From contig CAWFSG010000013.1 in the NCBI GenBank assembly GCA_963818445.1, forward strand, positions 37,954 through 101,953: a stretch of DNA of 64,000 nucleotides. Reading direction: 5' to 3'. The notes beneath the pieces are model-generated. The model was not told where the DNA came from, did not search any database, and saw nothing but the letters and a program-made list of their open reading frames with translations. Below, in pieces: positions 52,191-61,844 of the stretch. The stretch is from Prado023 sp963818445 (lineage in GTDB: Bacteria; Actinomycetota; Actinomycetes; S36-B12; CAIYMF01). Made by a program: the position numbers and the translations under genes. Position 1 is the first letter of the stretch; each line of letters begins with the position of its first letter.

Positions 52191-55100
52191 ATGACCACGA
52201 GTGCCACCGATGAATTCCTCGTGCGTGCCGGCCGGTTCCTGGCCAGGGGGGAGGTGTCGGCGGACCTGCGCACGGTCACCAAGCAGGGTGGTCGTGATGC
52301 TGACTCCTTCTACCGGGACCGGTGGAGCCACGACAAGGTGGTGCGCTCCACGCACGGAGTGAACTGCACCGGCTCCTGCTCGTGGAAGGTCTACGTCAAG
52401 GACGGGATCATCACCTGGGAGACCCAGCAGACCGACTACCCGTCGGTCGGGGTCGACTCCCCGGAGTACGAGCCCCGCGGCTGCCCCCGCGGTGCGGCCT
52501 TCTCCTGGTACACCTACTCACCCACGCGCGTGCGCTACCCGTACATCCGCGGCGTGCTGCTGGACGCCTATCGCGCGGCCAAGGCCGCCAACGGCGGCGA
52601 CCCGGTCAAGGCGTGGGCGGCCGTGGTCAACGATCCCGCGACCCGGTCGGCCTACCAGCGCGCCCGGGGCAAGGGTGGGCTCGTGCGCGCCTCGTGGTCC
52701 GAGACGATCGAACTGATCTCCGCCGCCCATGTCCACACGATCGACGCCCACGGGCCCGACCGCGTGTTCGGGTTCTCCCCGATCCCCGCGATGTCGATGG
52801 CCAGCCACGCCGCCGGTGCGCGCTTCGTGAGCCTGCTCGGTGGAGCGATGCTCTCGTTCTACGACTGGTACGCCGACCTCCCGGTGGCCTCCCCGCAGGT
52901 GTTCGGTGACCAGACCGACGTGCCGGAGTCCGCCGACTGGTGGAACGCCTCCTATCTGATCATGTGGGGCGCGAACGTCCCCCAGACCCGAACCCCGGAT
53001 GCGCACTTCATGGCCGAGGCGCGTTACCGCGGCCAGAAGGTCGTGACCGTCAGCCCGGACTACGCCGACAACACCAAGTTCGCCGACGAGTGGATGAGCC
53101 CGCACCCGGGCACCGACGGCGCCCTGGGGATGGCCATGGGCCACGTGATCCTCAAGGAGTTCTTCATCGAGCGGCAGGTGCCGCGGTTCGTCGACTACGT
53201 GAAGAAGTTCTCCGACCTGCCCTTCCTGGTCACGCTGCGCGAGAAGGACGGCGCGTACGTCCCCGACAAGTTCGTCACCGCCGCGGATCTGGGCGACACC
53301 AGCGAGAACGCGAACTTCAAGACCGTGATCGTCGACTCGGCAACGGGCCGTCCGCACGTGCCCAACGGCTCGATGGGGTTCCGGTACGGCGCCGAGGGGG
53401 AGGGGAAGTGGAACCTCGACCTCGAGGGAGTCGACCCGGCGCTGAGCCTGTTCGGCACATCGGGGGGAACTGTCGCCGAGGTGCTGCTCCCGCGCTTCGA
53501 CGTCGGCCAGGAGGGCAGCGAGGGGGGCGGGATCCACCACCGCGGCGTGCCCGCAGCCGAACTCGCGACGGCGGCCGGGCCCCGGCTGGTCACCACCGTC
53601 TACGACCTGATGCTCGCCCAGTACGGCGTGGGCCGTGAGGGCCTGCCCGGCGAGTGGCCGACCGGCTACGACGATCCGGCGCCCTACACCCCGGCCTGGC
53701 AGGAGGAGATCACCGGCGTGCCCGCCGCGATGGCTGAGCGGATCGGCCGGGAGTTCGCGGCCAACGCCGAGGATTCCGGCGGCCGGTCGATGATCATCCT
53801 CGGGGCCGGGACCAACCACTGGTTCCACTCCGACACGATCTACCGCACGTTCCTCGCGTTGACCACGTTGACCGGCTGCCAGGGCGTCAATGGCGGCGGC
53901 TGGGCACACTACGTCGGCCAGGAGAAGTGCCGACCAGTCACTGGGTGGGCGCAGCTGGCGTTCGGCCTGGACTGGTCGCGGCCGCCGCGGCAGATGATCG
54001 GAACCGCCTTCTGGTACGTGAACACCGGCCAGTGGCGCTACGACGCCCTGGGTGCCGACGGGCTCGCCTCACCCCTGGGCGAGAACCGGTTCACGGGGCG
54101 CTCGATGATCGACACGCTCGCGCAGTCCGCGCGCTCGGGGTGGATGCCGAGCTACCCGAGCCTGAACCGCAACCCGCTGACCATCGCCGAGGACGCGAAG
54201 GCAGCGGGGATGGCACCGGCCGACTACGTGGTCGAGCAGCTGAAGTCCGGCGACCTGAAGTTCGCGGTCGAGGACCCCGACGCCCCGGAGAACTGGCCCC
54301 GGGTGCTGACCGTCTGGCGGGCCAACCTGCTGGGCTCCTCGAGCAAGGGCAACGAGTTCTTCCTCAAGCACCTGCTGGGCACCTCGAACGCCGTGCGCGC
54401 CGAGGAGACCCCGCCCGAGGCGCGCCCGCAGGACGTGACCTGGCGCGAGGAGACCCCCGAGGGCAAGCTCGACCTGCTGGTCAGCATCGACTTCCGGATG
54501 ACCTCCACCGGTCTGTTCGGCGACGTCCTGCTCCCGGCGGCCACCTGGTACGAGAAGCACGACCTGTCCAGCACGGACATGCACCCGTTCGTGCACGCGT
54601 TCACCCCGGCCATCGACCCGCCGTGGGAGACCAAGAGCGACTACGAGATCTTCCAGGCCCTCGGCCGGGGGGTATCGGCCCTGGCCAAGGGCGTCCTGGA
54701 CATCCGCACCGACGTGGTGATGGTGCCGCTGCAGCACGACACCCCCGATGAGCTGGCCGTTCCCGGCGGCGTCGTGCGGGACTGGAAGCACGGCGAGGTC
54801 GAGCTGATCCCGGGCCGGACCGCGCCGAAGTTCGTGGCCGTCGAGCGCGACTACACGGCGATCGGGGCCAAGATGTCGGCCCTCGGTCCGCTGGTCGAGA
54901 AGCTGGGCACGCTCACCAAGGGCGTGAAGATGGACCCCACCCCCGAGGTCGCGGTCCTGGCCCGGGTCAACGGGGTGATCCCGGACGGCCCGGCCGCCGG
55001 TCGGCCGTCGCTGGTCACCGACGTGAACGCCTGCGAGACGATCCTGGCCCTGTCGGGCACCACCAACGGCCGGATCGCGGTCGATGGCTTCCGCGACATG

Positions 55101-55875
55101 GAGAGGCGGACCGGCATGCGGCTGGCCGACCTCGCCGAGGACGAGGAGGGCAAGCGGATCACGTTCGCCGACACCCAGGCCCGTCCGGTCGCCGGTGATC
55201 ACCTCACCGGAGTGGTCCGGCTCGGAGCACGGCGGCCGGCGCTACACCGCGTTCGCGATCAACGTCGAGCGGCTCAAGCCGTGGCACACCCTGACCGGTC
55301 GGATGCACTTCTTCCTCGACCACGACTGGATGAGCGAGCTCGGGGAGAACCTGCCGATCTTCCGCCCGCCGCTGAACATGCACCGGATCTTCGGCGACCA
55401 GACCTCCGGCGTCGGCAAGGAGGTGACGGTGCGCTACCTGACCCCGCACTCGAAGTGGTCGATCCACTCCGAGTACCAGGACAACCTGTTCATGCTGTCG
55501 CTCTCGCGCGGCGGGCCGGAGATCTGGATGTCGCCTGAGGACGCCGAGACCATCGGCGTCAAGGACAACGAGTGGATCGAGGCCTACAACCGCAACGGTG
55601 TGGTCGTTGCCCGCTCGGTCGTGAGCCACCGGATGCCTGCCGGGACGGTCTACATGTACCACGCGAAGGACCGCACCGTGGACGTCCCGCGGACCGAGAC
55701 CTCGGGCCTGCGCGGCGGCATCCACAACTCGCTGACCCGCCTGATGATCAAGCCGACGCACATCGTCGGCGGCTACGCCCAGCTGAGCTTCGCGTTCAAC
55801 TACCTGGGGCCCACGGGCAACCAGCGCGACGAGATCACCGTGATCCGCCGTCGCTCGCAGGAGGTGACGTACTGA
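52191..55875 (+). CDS. narG: respiratory nitrate reductase alpha subunit (frameshifted)
   Basis: The large, cytoplasm-facing catalytic subunit holding bis-MGD and an Fe-S cluster; reduces nitrate to nitrite. About 1227 residues, the normal length. N-terminal FS0 cluster ligands HGVNCTGSCSW, then TQQTDYPSV, the active-site region SADWWNASYLIMWGANVPQTR, GTNHWFHSDTIYRT, and C-terminal SPEWSGSEHGGRRYTAF and NVERLKPWHTLTGRMHFF. One extra base near 55191 (in GTC-g-CCGGTGATC) moves the last 220 residues to the next frame. ATG 52191 gives the usual NarG start; GGAAG is weakly placed upstream. Confidence 0.95.
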
Positions 55876-55931
55876 TGCGCGGCACCAGCGTCATGGCAGT
55901 CCCGACGATCACGGCGAGGAGCGCTCGATGA
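55875..55931 (+). CDS. possible 18-residue coupling ORF between narG and narH
   Basis: A very short frame whose ATG overlaps the narG stop (TGATG) and whose own stop overlaps the narH ATG (ATGA). If translated it would keep ribosomes moving from narG to narH. It may also be chance; narH has its own GAGGAG site within it. Confidence 0.2.
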   Translation: MRGTSVMAVPTITARSAR

Positions 55932-57604
55932 AGGTCATGGCCCAGGTGGGCATGGTGATGAACCTCGACAAGTGCATCGGGTGCCACACCTGCTCGGTGA
56001 CCTGCAAGCAGGCGTGGACCAACCGCGCGGGAGTCGAGTACGTGTGGTTCAACAACGTGGAGACGCGGCCCGGCCAGGGCTACCCGCGGACCTACCAGGA
56101 CCAGGAGCGCTGGCAGGGCGGCTGGGTGCTCAAGCGCGGGAAGCTGCAGCTGCGCTCGGGCTCGCGGTTCTCGAGGTTGACCAAGATCTTCTCCAACCCG
56201 GTGCTGCCGGAGTTGAGCGACTACTACGAGCCGTGGACCTACGAGTACGACACGCTGATCTCCGCACCCCTCGGTGAGCACACGCCCGTCGCGCAGCCCA
56301 AGTCGCTGATCTCGGGCAAGCCCATGCAGATCCGCTGGTCGGCCAACTGGGACGACGACCTCGGCGGCGGCCCGGAGCTGGCCCCCAAGGACCCGATCGT
56401 GATCAAGATCCGCGACCAGGTCGGCGACCGGGTGAAGATGGAGTTCGAGCAGGCGTTCATGTTCTACCTGCCGCGCATCTGCGAGCACTGCCTGAACCCG
56501 GCGTGCGTGGCCGCCTGCCCGAGCGGGGCGATGTACAAGCGCTCCGAGGACGGGATCGTCCTGGTCGACCAGGACGCCTGCCGCGGCTGGCGGATGTGCG
56601 TCACCGGCTGCCCGTACAAGAAGGTGTACTTCAACCACCGCACCGGCAAGGCAGAGAAGTGCACGTTGTGCTACCCGCGCATCGAGGTCGGCCTGCCGAC
56701 GGTCTGCTCGGAGACCTGCGTCGGGCGCCTGCGCTACCTCGGCCTCTTCCTCTACGACGCCGACCGGGTCACGGCTGCGGCGGCGACGCCGGACGAGAAG
56801 GACCTGTACGAGGCCCAGCTCGACCTCATGCTCGACCCGCATGACCCCGAGGTGGTGGCTGCCGCCGAGCGCGACGGCATCCCCGCTGACTGGATCGACG
56901 CGGCCCGCCGCTCCCCGGTGTACAAGCTGGCCAAGGAGTACCGGGTCGCCCTGCCCCTGCACCCGGAGTACCGCACGATGCCGATGGTCTGGTACATCCC
57001 GCCGCTGTCGCCGGTCGTCGACGCCCTGCGCGAGACCGGCCACGACGCCGAGGATGCCGACACCCTGTTCGGCGCGCTGTCGAGCCTGCGGATCCCGGTC
57101 GAGTACCTCGCGGAGCTGTTCACCGCCGGTGACCCGGGCCCGGTCCTCGGGTCGTTGGCCACCCTGGCCGCGATGCGCTCGTACATGCGCGAGCGCAACC
57201 TCGGCGGCGAGGGGGACGACTCCATCGCCGAAGCCGTCGGTCTCACCGGCGACGAGATCTACGAGCTCTACCGGCTCCTGGCGATCGCCAAGTACGAGGA
57301 CCGCTACGTCATCCCGAAGGCGCACGCCGAAGTTGGCCGCGACCTCGAGGAGCTCGCCTGCTCGCTGGACTTCGAGGGCGGGCCGGGCCAGTTCACCGCC
57401 TCCGGGCCCTTCGGCGAGGCTTCCGGGCGGCCGATGCCGGTGGCCGTGGAGAACTTCCACGCGCTCAAGGCACGCCAGACCGCGGAGGCCTTCGTGCCCA
57501 CCGAGGACGCGGCGGCCAGGGTCAACCTGCTCAACTGGGACGGTGCGGTCCCGCTGGGCATGCCCGGCATCCGGCGTGCCGAGGACGAGGGGGACCAGCG
57601 ATGA
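55928..57604 (+). CDS. narH: respiratory nitrate reductase beta subunit
   Basis: A 558-residue iron-sulphur subunit carrying electrons from NarI to NarG. Four cysteine clusters are visible: LDKCIGCHTCSVTCK, CEHCLNPACVAACPSGAMY, CRGWRMCVTGCPYKK (with the Trp that makes the 3Fe-4S site) and KCTLCYPRIEVGLPTVCSETC. The rest is the NarH-specific C-terminal part including WYIPPLSPV. Intact, without frameshift. GAGGAG six bases before ATG; its stop overlaps narJ (ATGA). Confidence 0.97.
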   Translation: MKVMAQVGMVMNLDKCIGCHTCSVTCKQAWTNRAGVEYVWFNNVETRPGQGYPRTYQDQERWQGGWVLKRGKLQLRSGSRFSRLTKIFSNPVLPELSDYYEPWTYEYDTLISAPLGEHTPVAQPKSLISGKPMQIRWSANWDDDLGGGPELAPKDPIVIKIRDQVGDRVKMEFEQAFMFYLPRICEHCLNPACVAACPSGAMYKRSEDGIVLVDQDACRGWRMCVTGCPYKKVYFNHRTGKAEKCTLCYPRIEVGLPTVCSETCVGRLRYLGLFLYDADRVTAAAATPDEKDLYEAQLDLMLDPHDPEVVAAAERDGIPADWIDAARRSPVYKLAKEYRVALPLHPEYRTMPMVWYIPPLSPVVDALRETGHDAEDADTLFGALSSLRIPVEYLAELFTAGDPGPVLGSLATLAAMRSYMRERNLGGEGDDSIAEAVGLTGDEIYELYRLLAIAKYEDRYVIPKAHAEVGRDLEELACSLDFEGGPGQFTASGPFGEASGRPMPVAVENFHALKARQTAEAFVPTEDAAARVNLLNWDGAVPLGMPGIRRAEDEGDQR

Positions 57605-58336
57605 CTCCCCTGACCAGGATCGGCGGCCGGGAGGCCTCCGAGTTCCTCGGGCTCCCCCTGCGCCTGCGCCGGCCGAAGTCCCCCGTCGACGGCCTTCGGG
57701 TGCGCGGCTTGACGGCGCGCGAGATCGCCTCAGCGCGCCTGGCCTGCTCGTGGCTGCTCGTCTACCCCGATGCCGAGCTCCTCGAACGCCTCGACGGCCT
57801 GGCCGCCGCGGTGGCCGAGTTGCCGGATCCGGTCCGGGCGCCCCTCGCGGAGTTCCTCGCGCACCTGGACGGAACCCCGATCGGGGACGTGCAGCGGCAC
57901 TACGTCGAGATCTTCGACATGAAGCGCCGGGCCTGCCCGTTCCTGACCTACTGGACCAACGGGGACACCCGCAACCGGGGGGTGGCGATCCTGCGGTTCA
58001 AGCAGGCCTACGCCGAGGCCGGCTTCACGCTCGGCACCGAGGAGCTGCCCGACCACCTCGCCGTGCGTCCTGGAGTTCGCCGCCGTCGGCGACCGGGTCA
58101 CCGGTGACGCCCTGCTCGCTGAGCACGCCGCCCCGATCGGGCTGCTGCGCGAAGCCCTGCACGACCTCGGATCGGCGTACTCCCACGTGCTCGATGCGGT
58201 CGTGGCCACGCTGCCCGAGGTCACCCCCGAGGTGGCTGCCCGCATGCGGGAGCTGGCCGCCTCGGGCCCGCCCGTCGAGGACGTCGGCCTCGAGCCGTTC
58301 CCGACCTCGCTGACCCCGACAGGAGCCCGCCGATGA
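57601..58336 (+). CDS. narJ: nitrate reductase assembly chaperone (frameshifted)
   Basis: A TorD/NarJ-family chaperone needed for cofactor insertion into NarG before membrane attachment. N-terminal helices (ASARLACSWLLVYPDAELLERL), the conserved HYVEIFDMKRRACPFLTYWTNGDTRNRG, and a C-terminal part (FAAVGDRVTGDALLAEHAAP, LREALHDLGSAYSHVLDAVV). One extra C near 58066 (GTG-c-GTCCTG) breaks the frame; correcting it gives 244 residues. Both ends overlap neighbours by 4 bp (ATGA), so narHJI are coupled. Confidence 0.93.
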
Positions 58337-59070
58337 CCACCACCCAGATCCTGCTGTGGGACGTCCTGCCCTACGTGGCCATCACGACGTTCGTGGTCGG
58401 CACGCTGTGGCGCTACCGCTACGACAAGTTCGGCTGGACGACTCGCTCCAGCCAGCTCTACGAGCGCAAGCTCATCCGGATCGCCAGCCCGCTGTTCCAC
58501 CTCGGGATCCTGGCCGTCGTCGGTGGCCATGTGATGGGCCTGCTCATCCCCGAATCGTGGACCAACGCGGTCGGCCTCTCCGAGACGGCCTACCACGCGA
58601 TGGCCGTCACCCTGGGCCTGTTCGCCGGGGCTGCAACCCTGATCGGGATCGTGCTGCTGATCTACCGCCGCCGCACCGTCGGCCCGGTCTTCGCAGCAAC
58701 GACGAAGAACGACAAGACGATGTACGTCTTCCTCGTGGCCGCCATCAGCCTGGGGCTGCTGACCACGCTTGTCGGCGCAGGCGTGATCGGCGATGGCCAC
58801 AACTATCGCGAGGACGTCTCCGTGTGGTTCCGCTCGATCCTGCTGCTCCAGCCCCAGGGCGAGCTCATGGCCGATGCTCCCCCATCGTTCCGGATCCACG
58901 CGGTGGCCGGCATGCTCCTGTTCATGATCTGGCCGTTCACGCGGCTGGTGCATGCGTTCTCCGCACCCCTGGCCTACGTCTTCCGGCCCTACGTCGTCTA
59001 CCGCGACCGCGGCCCACATGAGCCGGGCAGCCACGCACCTCGCCGCGGCTGGGAGAAGATCGGTTCGTGA
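58333..59070 (+). CDS. narI: respiratory nitrate reductase gamma subunit
   Basis: A 245-residue di-haem cytochrome b membrane subunit that oxidises menaquinol and feeds NarH. Five hydrophobic helices: LLWDVLPYVAITTFVVGTLW, LFHLGILAVVGGHVMGLL (haem His), YHAMAVTLGLFAGAATLIGIVLL, FLVAAISLGLLTTLVG, and FRIHAVAGMLLFMIWPFTRLVHAFS (haem His). Complete. It ends the narGHJI operon and is followed by a perfect 13-bp inverted repeat. Confidence 0.95.
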   Translation: MTTTQILLWDVLPYVAITTFVVGTLWRYRYDKFGWTTRSSQLYERKLIRIASPLFHLGILAVVGGHVMGLLIPESWTNAVGLSETAYHAMAVTLGLFAGAATLIGIVLLIYRRRTVGPVFAATTKNDKTMYVFLVAAISLGLLTTLVGAGVIGDGHNYREDVSVWFRSILLLQPQGELMADAPPSFRIHAVAGMLLFMIWPFTRLVHAFSAPLAYVFRPYVVYRDRGPHEPGSHAPRRGWEKIGS

Positions 59071-59087
59071 GCCCGCAGCCGGCGCTG

Positions 59088-59129
59088 GTGTCATCGATCC
59101 GGCGACCCAATGGCCGGGATCGATGACAC
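59088..59129. terminator. perfect 13-bp inverted repeat after narI
   Basis: GTGTCATCGATCC (59088-59100) and GGATCGATGACAC (59117-59129) are exact complements around a 16-base loop. Without a T-run, and only 25 bases before the cupin gene, it could be a terminator or an operator. It contains two ATCGAT palindromes. Confidence 0.55.
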
Positions 59130-59154
59130 AGCACGAACGCAGAAGGAGATCGTC

Positions 59155-59486
59155 ATGGAGCACATCGATGAGCTGGGGGCGCTGATCGAGGTGGCCTCCG
59201 GAGGTCGACCGTCTCGCGGACGGTGCTGAAGGCCGAGGGAGTGCGGGTCGTGCTGTTCGCCTTCGACGCCGGCCAGGAGCTCAGCGAGCACACGGCCGCC
59301 GTCCCGATCCTGCTGCAGGTCCTCGACGGGCGATTGCGCGTCGGGGCGGACGGCCAGCACGTCGAGCTGGCACCGGGCGGGTTGGTGCACATAGGCAGCC
59401 GGGTGCCGCACGAGATCCTGGCGCTGGAGCCCTCGCGCATGGCCCTGACGATGCTCGACCCCCGCAGCTCGCCGGCCGCGGGGTAG
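59155..59486 (+). CDS. cupin domain protein (frameshifted)
   Basis: A small beta-barrel cupin of about 110 residues. Strands with RVVLFAFDAGQELSEHTAAV (first cupin motif, His/Glu) and LLQVLDGRLRV, APGGLVHIGSRVPHEILAL (second motif with His). The first 20 residues (HIDELGALIEVASGG) are in a different frame; restoring one G in the GG run near 59212 joins them. AGAAGGAG precedes ATG 59155. Cupins of this size often bind metal and small effectors; no specific function can be given. It may be under the control of the upstream repeat. Confidence 0.7.
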
Positions 59487-59530
59487 GGCAGCACCGCGCC
59501 GAGGCAGGTCCGCCGGCCTAGACTCCCGGC

Positions 59531-60005
59531 ATGGGCAGCGTCGTCAGCGAGTCGGTGCAGATCGCCGCGGATCCAGGCGCGGTCTACGACCTCATCGCCG
59601 ACGTCTCGGCTGTCGGTCAGTTCTCCCCCGAGGCGACCGGGGCGCTGGGCGCGGGGGAGCGGCTCGGGGTCGGTGACACCTTCTGGGGAACGAACCGTCG
59701 TGGGCTGTGGGTCTGGGTCACGCGCTGCCGGGTGACCAGCGCTGATCCCGGTCGGTCGTTCGCCTTCGATGTGGACTTCGGGCCGCTGCCCGTGTCGAGC
59801 TGGACCTACGAGATCGTCGCCACCGACGATGGCTGCACCGTCACCGAGACCTGGGTCGGATCGGCGCGACGGACGGCGGGGGAAGATCTTCAGCAGGGCC
59901 GGGTCGGTGATCATCCCGGGCCCGCGCGACGAGCACAACCGGCGCAACATCCGCCAGACGTTGGATGCCCTCAAGGGTGCGGCGGAGGCCGGTCCCGCGA
60001 CCTGA
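59531..60005 (+). CDS. SRPBCC (START-like) family protein (frameshifted)
   Basis: About 157 residues of a ligand-binding helix-grip fold: VSESVQIAADPGAVYDLIAD, DVSAVGQFSPEATGA, GDTFWGTNRRGLWVW, WTYEIVATDDGCTVTETW. One extra base near 59875 shifts the final helix (DEHNRRNIRQTLDALKGAAE) to another frame. Ligand unknown. TAGACT ends six bases before ATG, so a leaderless mRNA is expected. Confidence 0.75.
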
Positions 60006-60030
60006 TCGGCGGGCGTGGCAGGATCGGGCC

Positions 60031-60996
60031 GTGCTGCGGTATGCGGTGGTCGGGTCCGGGGCGGTCGGCTGCTTCTACGGGATCCGGCTGGCCCACGCGG
60101 GCGCGGACGTCCAGTTCCTCATCCGGTCCGGTGCCGAGGCCGTGCGGGAGAACGGCCTGGACCTGACCTCCCCCGAGGGGGACCTCCACCTCGACGACGT
60201 CGCCGTTGCCTCCGGCTGGGCGGAGCTGCGGCCGTGCGACGTCCTGATCGTCGCCGTGAAGGCCACCGCCAACCCCGACGTCCTGGCTCACCTGGCCGGT
60301 CACGCCGAGCGCCTGCTGGGCCCCGGATCCGGGATCCTGCTGGCGCAGAACGGGATCGGGGCCGAGCCGGCCTACGCCGCCGTCGCGCCGGGTCGGGAGG
60401 TGCTCGGTGGGCTGGCCTTCCTGTGCGCCCAGCGCACGGGACCGCGGCGGGTGGCACACCTCGACTTCGGCGCACTGACGATCGCTGCGCATGCACCGGA
60501 TGACGCCGCTGGCGGGATCACGGCGCTGATGCGGGGGATCGCCGAGGACCTCACCGCAGCCCGGACACCGGCGCTGCTCGATGAGGACCTCATCCGCGCG
60601 CGCTGGCGCAAGCTGCTGTGGAACATCGGCTTCAACCCGCTGTCGGTGATCCTCGACGCGACCACCGATGCGCTCATGGCCGACCCGAACACGGTCACGT
60701 TGATCCGCACGCTGATGACCGAGGTTGCGGCCGCTGCGGCCGCCGAGGGCCGCGAGCTCCCGGCGAGCCTGATCGAGGACCTCCTGGCGATCACCGCGCG
60801 GATGACCCCGTATGCCACGTCGATGAAGCTCGACGCCGACGCCGGGCGGCCGATGGAGGTGGAGGCGATGCTCGCCGAGCCGCTGCGCCGGGCCGAGCGG
60901 GCTGGCGTGGAGATGCCCGCCGTCGCGGTCCTGCACCGCCAGCTGGCGTTCCTCGATGCCCGCCTCACCCGCGACGCCACGATGGCGCCGGCGTGA
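60031..60996 (+). CDS. ketopantoate reductase-family protein
   Basis: A 321-residue NAD(P)-dependent enzyme of the ApbA/PanE family. Rossmann motif YAVVGSGAVGCFYG (GxGxxG), the LIVAVKATAN segment, LLAQNGIGAEP, the catalytic Lys region RWRKLLWNIGFNPLS and SMKLDADAGRPMEVEA. PanE reduces 2-dehydropantoate in coenzyme A synthesis, but the family has many paralogues, so panE is not assigned. CAGGAT ends six bases before GTG 60031. Its stop overlaps the next start (GTGA). Confidence 0.88.
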   Translation: MLRYAVVGSGAVGCFYGIRLAHAGADVQFLIRSGAEAVRENGLDLTSPEGDLHLDDVAVASGWAELRPCDVLIVAVKATANPDVLAHLAGHAERLLGPGSGILLAQNGIGAEPAYAAVAPGREVLGGLAFLCAQRTGPRRVAHLDFGALTIAAHAPDDAAGGITALMRGIAEDLTAARTPALLDEDLIRARWRKLLWNIGFNPLSVILDATTDALMADPNTVTLIRTLMTEVAAAAAAEGRELPASLIEDLLAITARMTPYATSMKLDADAGRPMEVEAMLAEPLRRAERAGVEMPAVAVLHRQLAFLDARLTRDATMAPA

Positions 60997-61784
60997 TCCG
61001 GCTGGTCGCGATCGACGTCGACGGCACCCTGCTGAACGCCCAGCATGAGGTCACTGCGGCCACTGCGGCAGCGATCGACCGGGTCCGCGGCGCCGGCGTG
61101 GAGGTGGTGCTCACCACGTCGCGTCCGCCCCGCGCGCTGTGGCCCGTCCTCGACGCACTCGGCCTCACGCATCCGGCTGTATTCGTCGCGTCCCAGGGTG
61201 CGCTCATCGGCAGCTACAGCGCCGACGGGGAGCTGCGGGTCCTCGATCGGCGGCCGATGCCGCTGGGGCTGGCCCAGCAGGTCGCCTCCGCCGGGGACGC
61301 CGCGGGCATGTCGGTCAACTGGTTCGACGCCGAGCGGTGGCTCGTCCCGCGCGTCGATGACCGGATCCGGGAGGAGTCGGCGATCGTGGGGTGCGCCCCG
61401 GACATCGCCGACCTGTCCGCCGAGCGCAACGGTCCCGACAAGATCCTGCTGCTGGCGAACCCAGCGAACCGTGACATCGCCGACGCCGTGGCGATTCCTG
61501 AGGGGCTGGTCGCCCTGGCCTCGACCGCGACCCATCTGGAGGTCACCCGCGCAGACGTGGACAAGGGCGACGCGCTGCGCCGGCTCTGCGCCACTCGGGG
61601 GATCGCACCGGGCGAGGTCATGGCCATCGGCGACGGGCGCAACGACCTGGGGATGCTGGCGTTCGCCGGTGTCGCCGTCGCACCCGCGAACGCCCATCCC
61701 GAGGTCCTGGCCGCCGCCGACCTGATCACGGCCAGCAACGACGCGGACGGCGTCGCGCAGGCGCTTGCCCGGCTGGTCCCCTGA
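60993..61784 (+). CDS. HAD superfamily hydrolase (Cof-type)
   Basis: A 263-residue phosphatase with the Cof/IIB arrangement. DxD motif AIDVDGTLLN (nucleophile and acid Asp), TTSRPPRAL, a large cap domain, K in DKGDALRRLC, and the metal-binding GDGRNDLGML. It is coupled to the ketopantoate reductase-like gene by a GTGA overlap. Substrate probably a phosphorylated sugar or cofactor; not deducible. Confidence 0.9.
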   Translation: MIRLVAIDVDGTLLNAQHEVTAATAAAIDRVRGAGVEVVLTTSRPPRALWPVLDALGLTHPAVFVASQGALIGSYSADGELRVLDRRPMPLGLAQQVASAGDAAGMSVNWFDAERWLVPRVDDRIREESAIVGCAPDIADLSAERNGPDKILLLANPANRDIADAVAIPEGLVALASTATHLEVTRADVDKGDALRRLCATRGIAPGEVMAIGDGRNDLGMLAFAGVAVAPANAHPEVLAAADLITASNDADGVAQALARLVP

Positions 61785-61822
61785 GCGGCCCTGCCTCCGG
61801 CCACGGGGTGGGCGTCCGGGCC

Positions 61823-61844
61823 GGCGAGGCGGTCACGCCTCGCC
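61823..61844. terminator. hairpin covering the end of the nucleotidyltransferase gene
   Basis: GGCGAGGCG (61823-61831) and CGCCTCGCC (61836-61844) form a perfect 9-bp stem with loop GTCA. The minus-strand TGA (61833-61835) lies in the loop. It sits between two converging genes. Confidence 0.7.

Noticed and set aside
41915..59070. Nitrate island as a recent mobile element
   Set aside because: No integrase, transposase, tRNA or border repeats, and composition is the same as the flanks.
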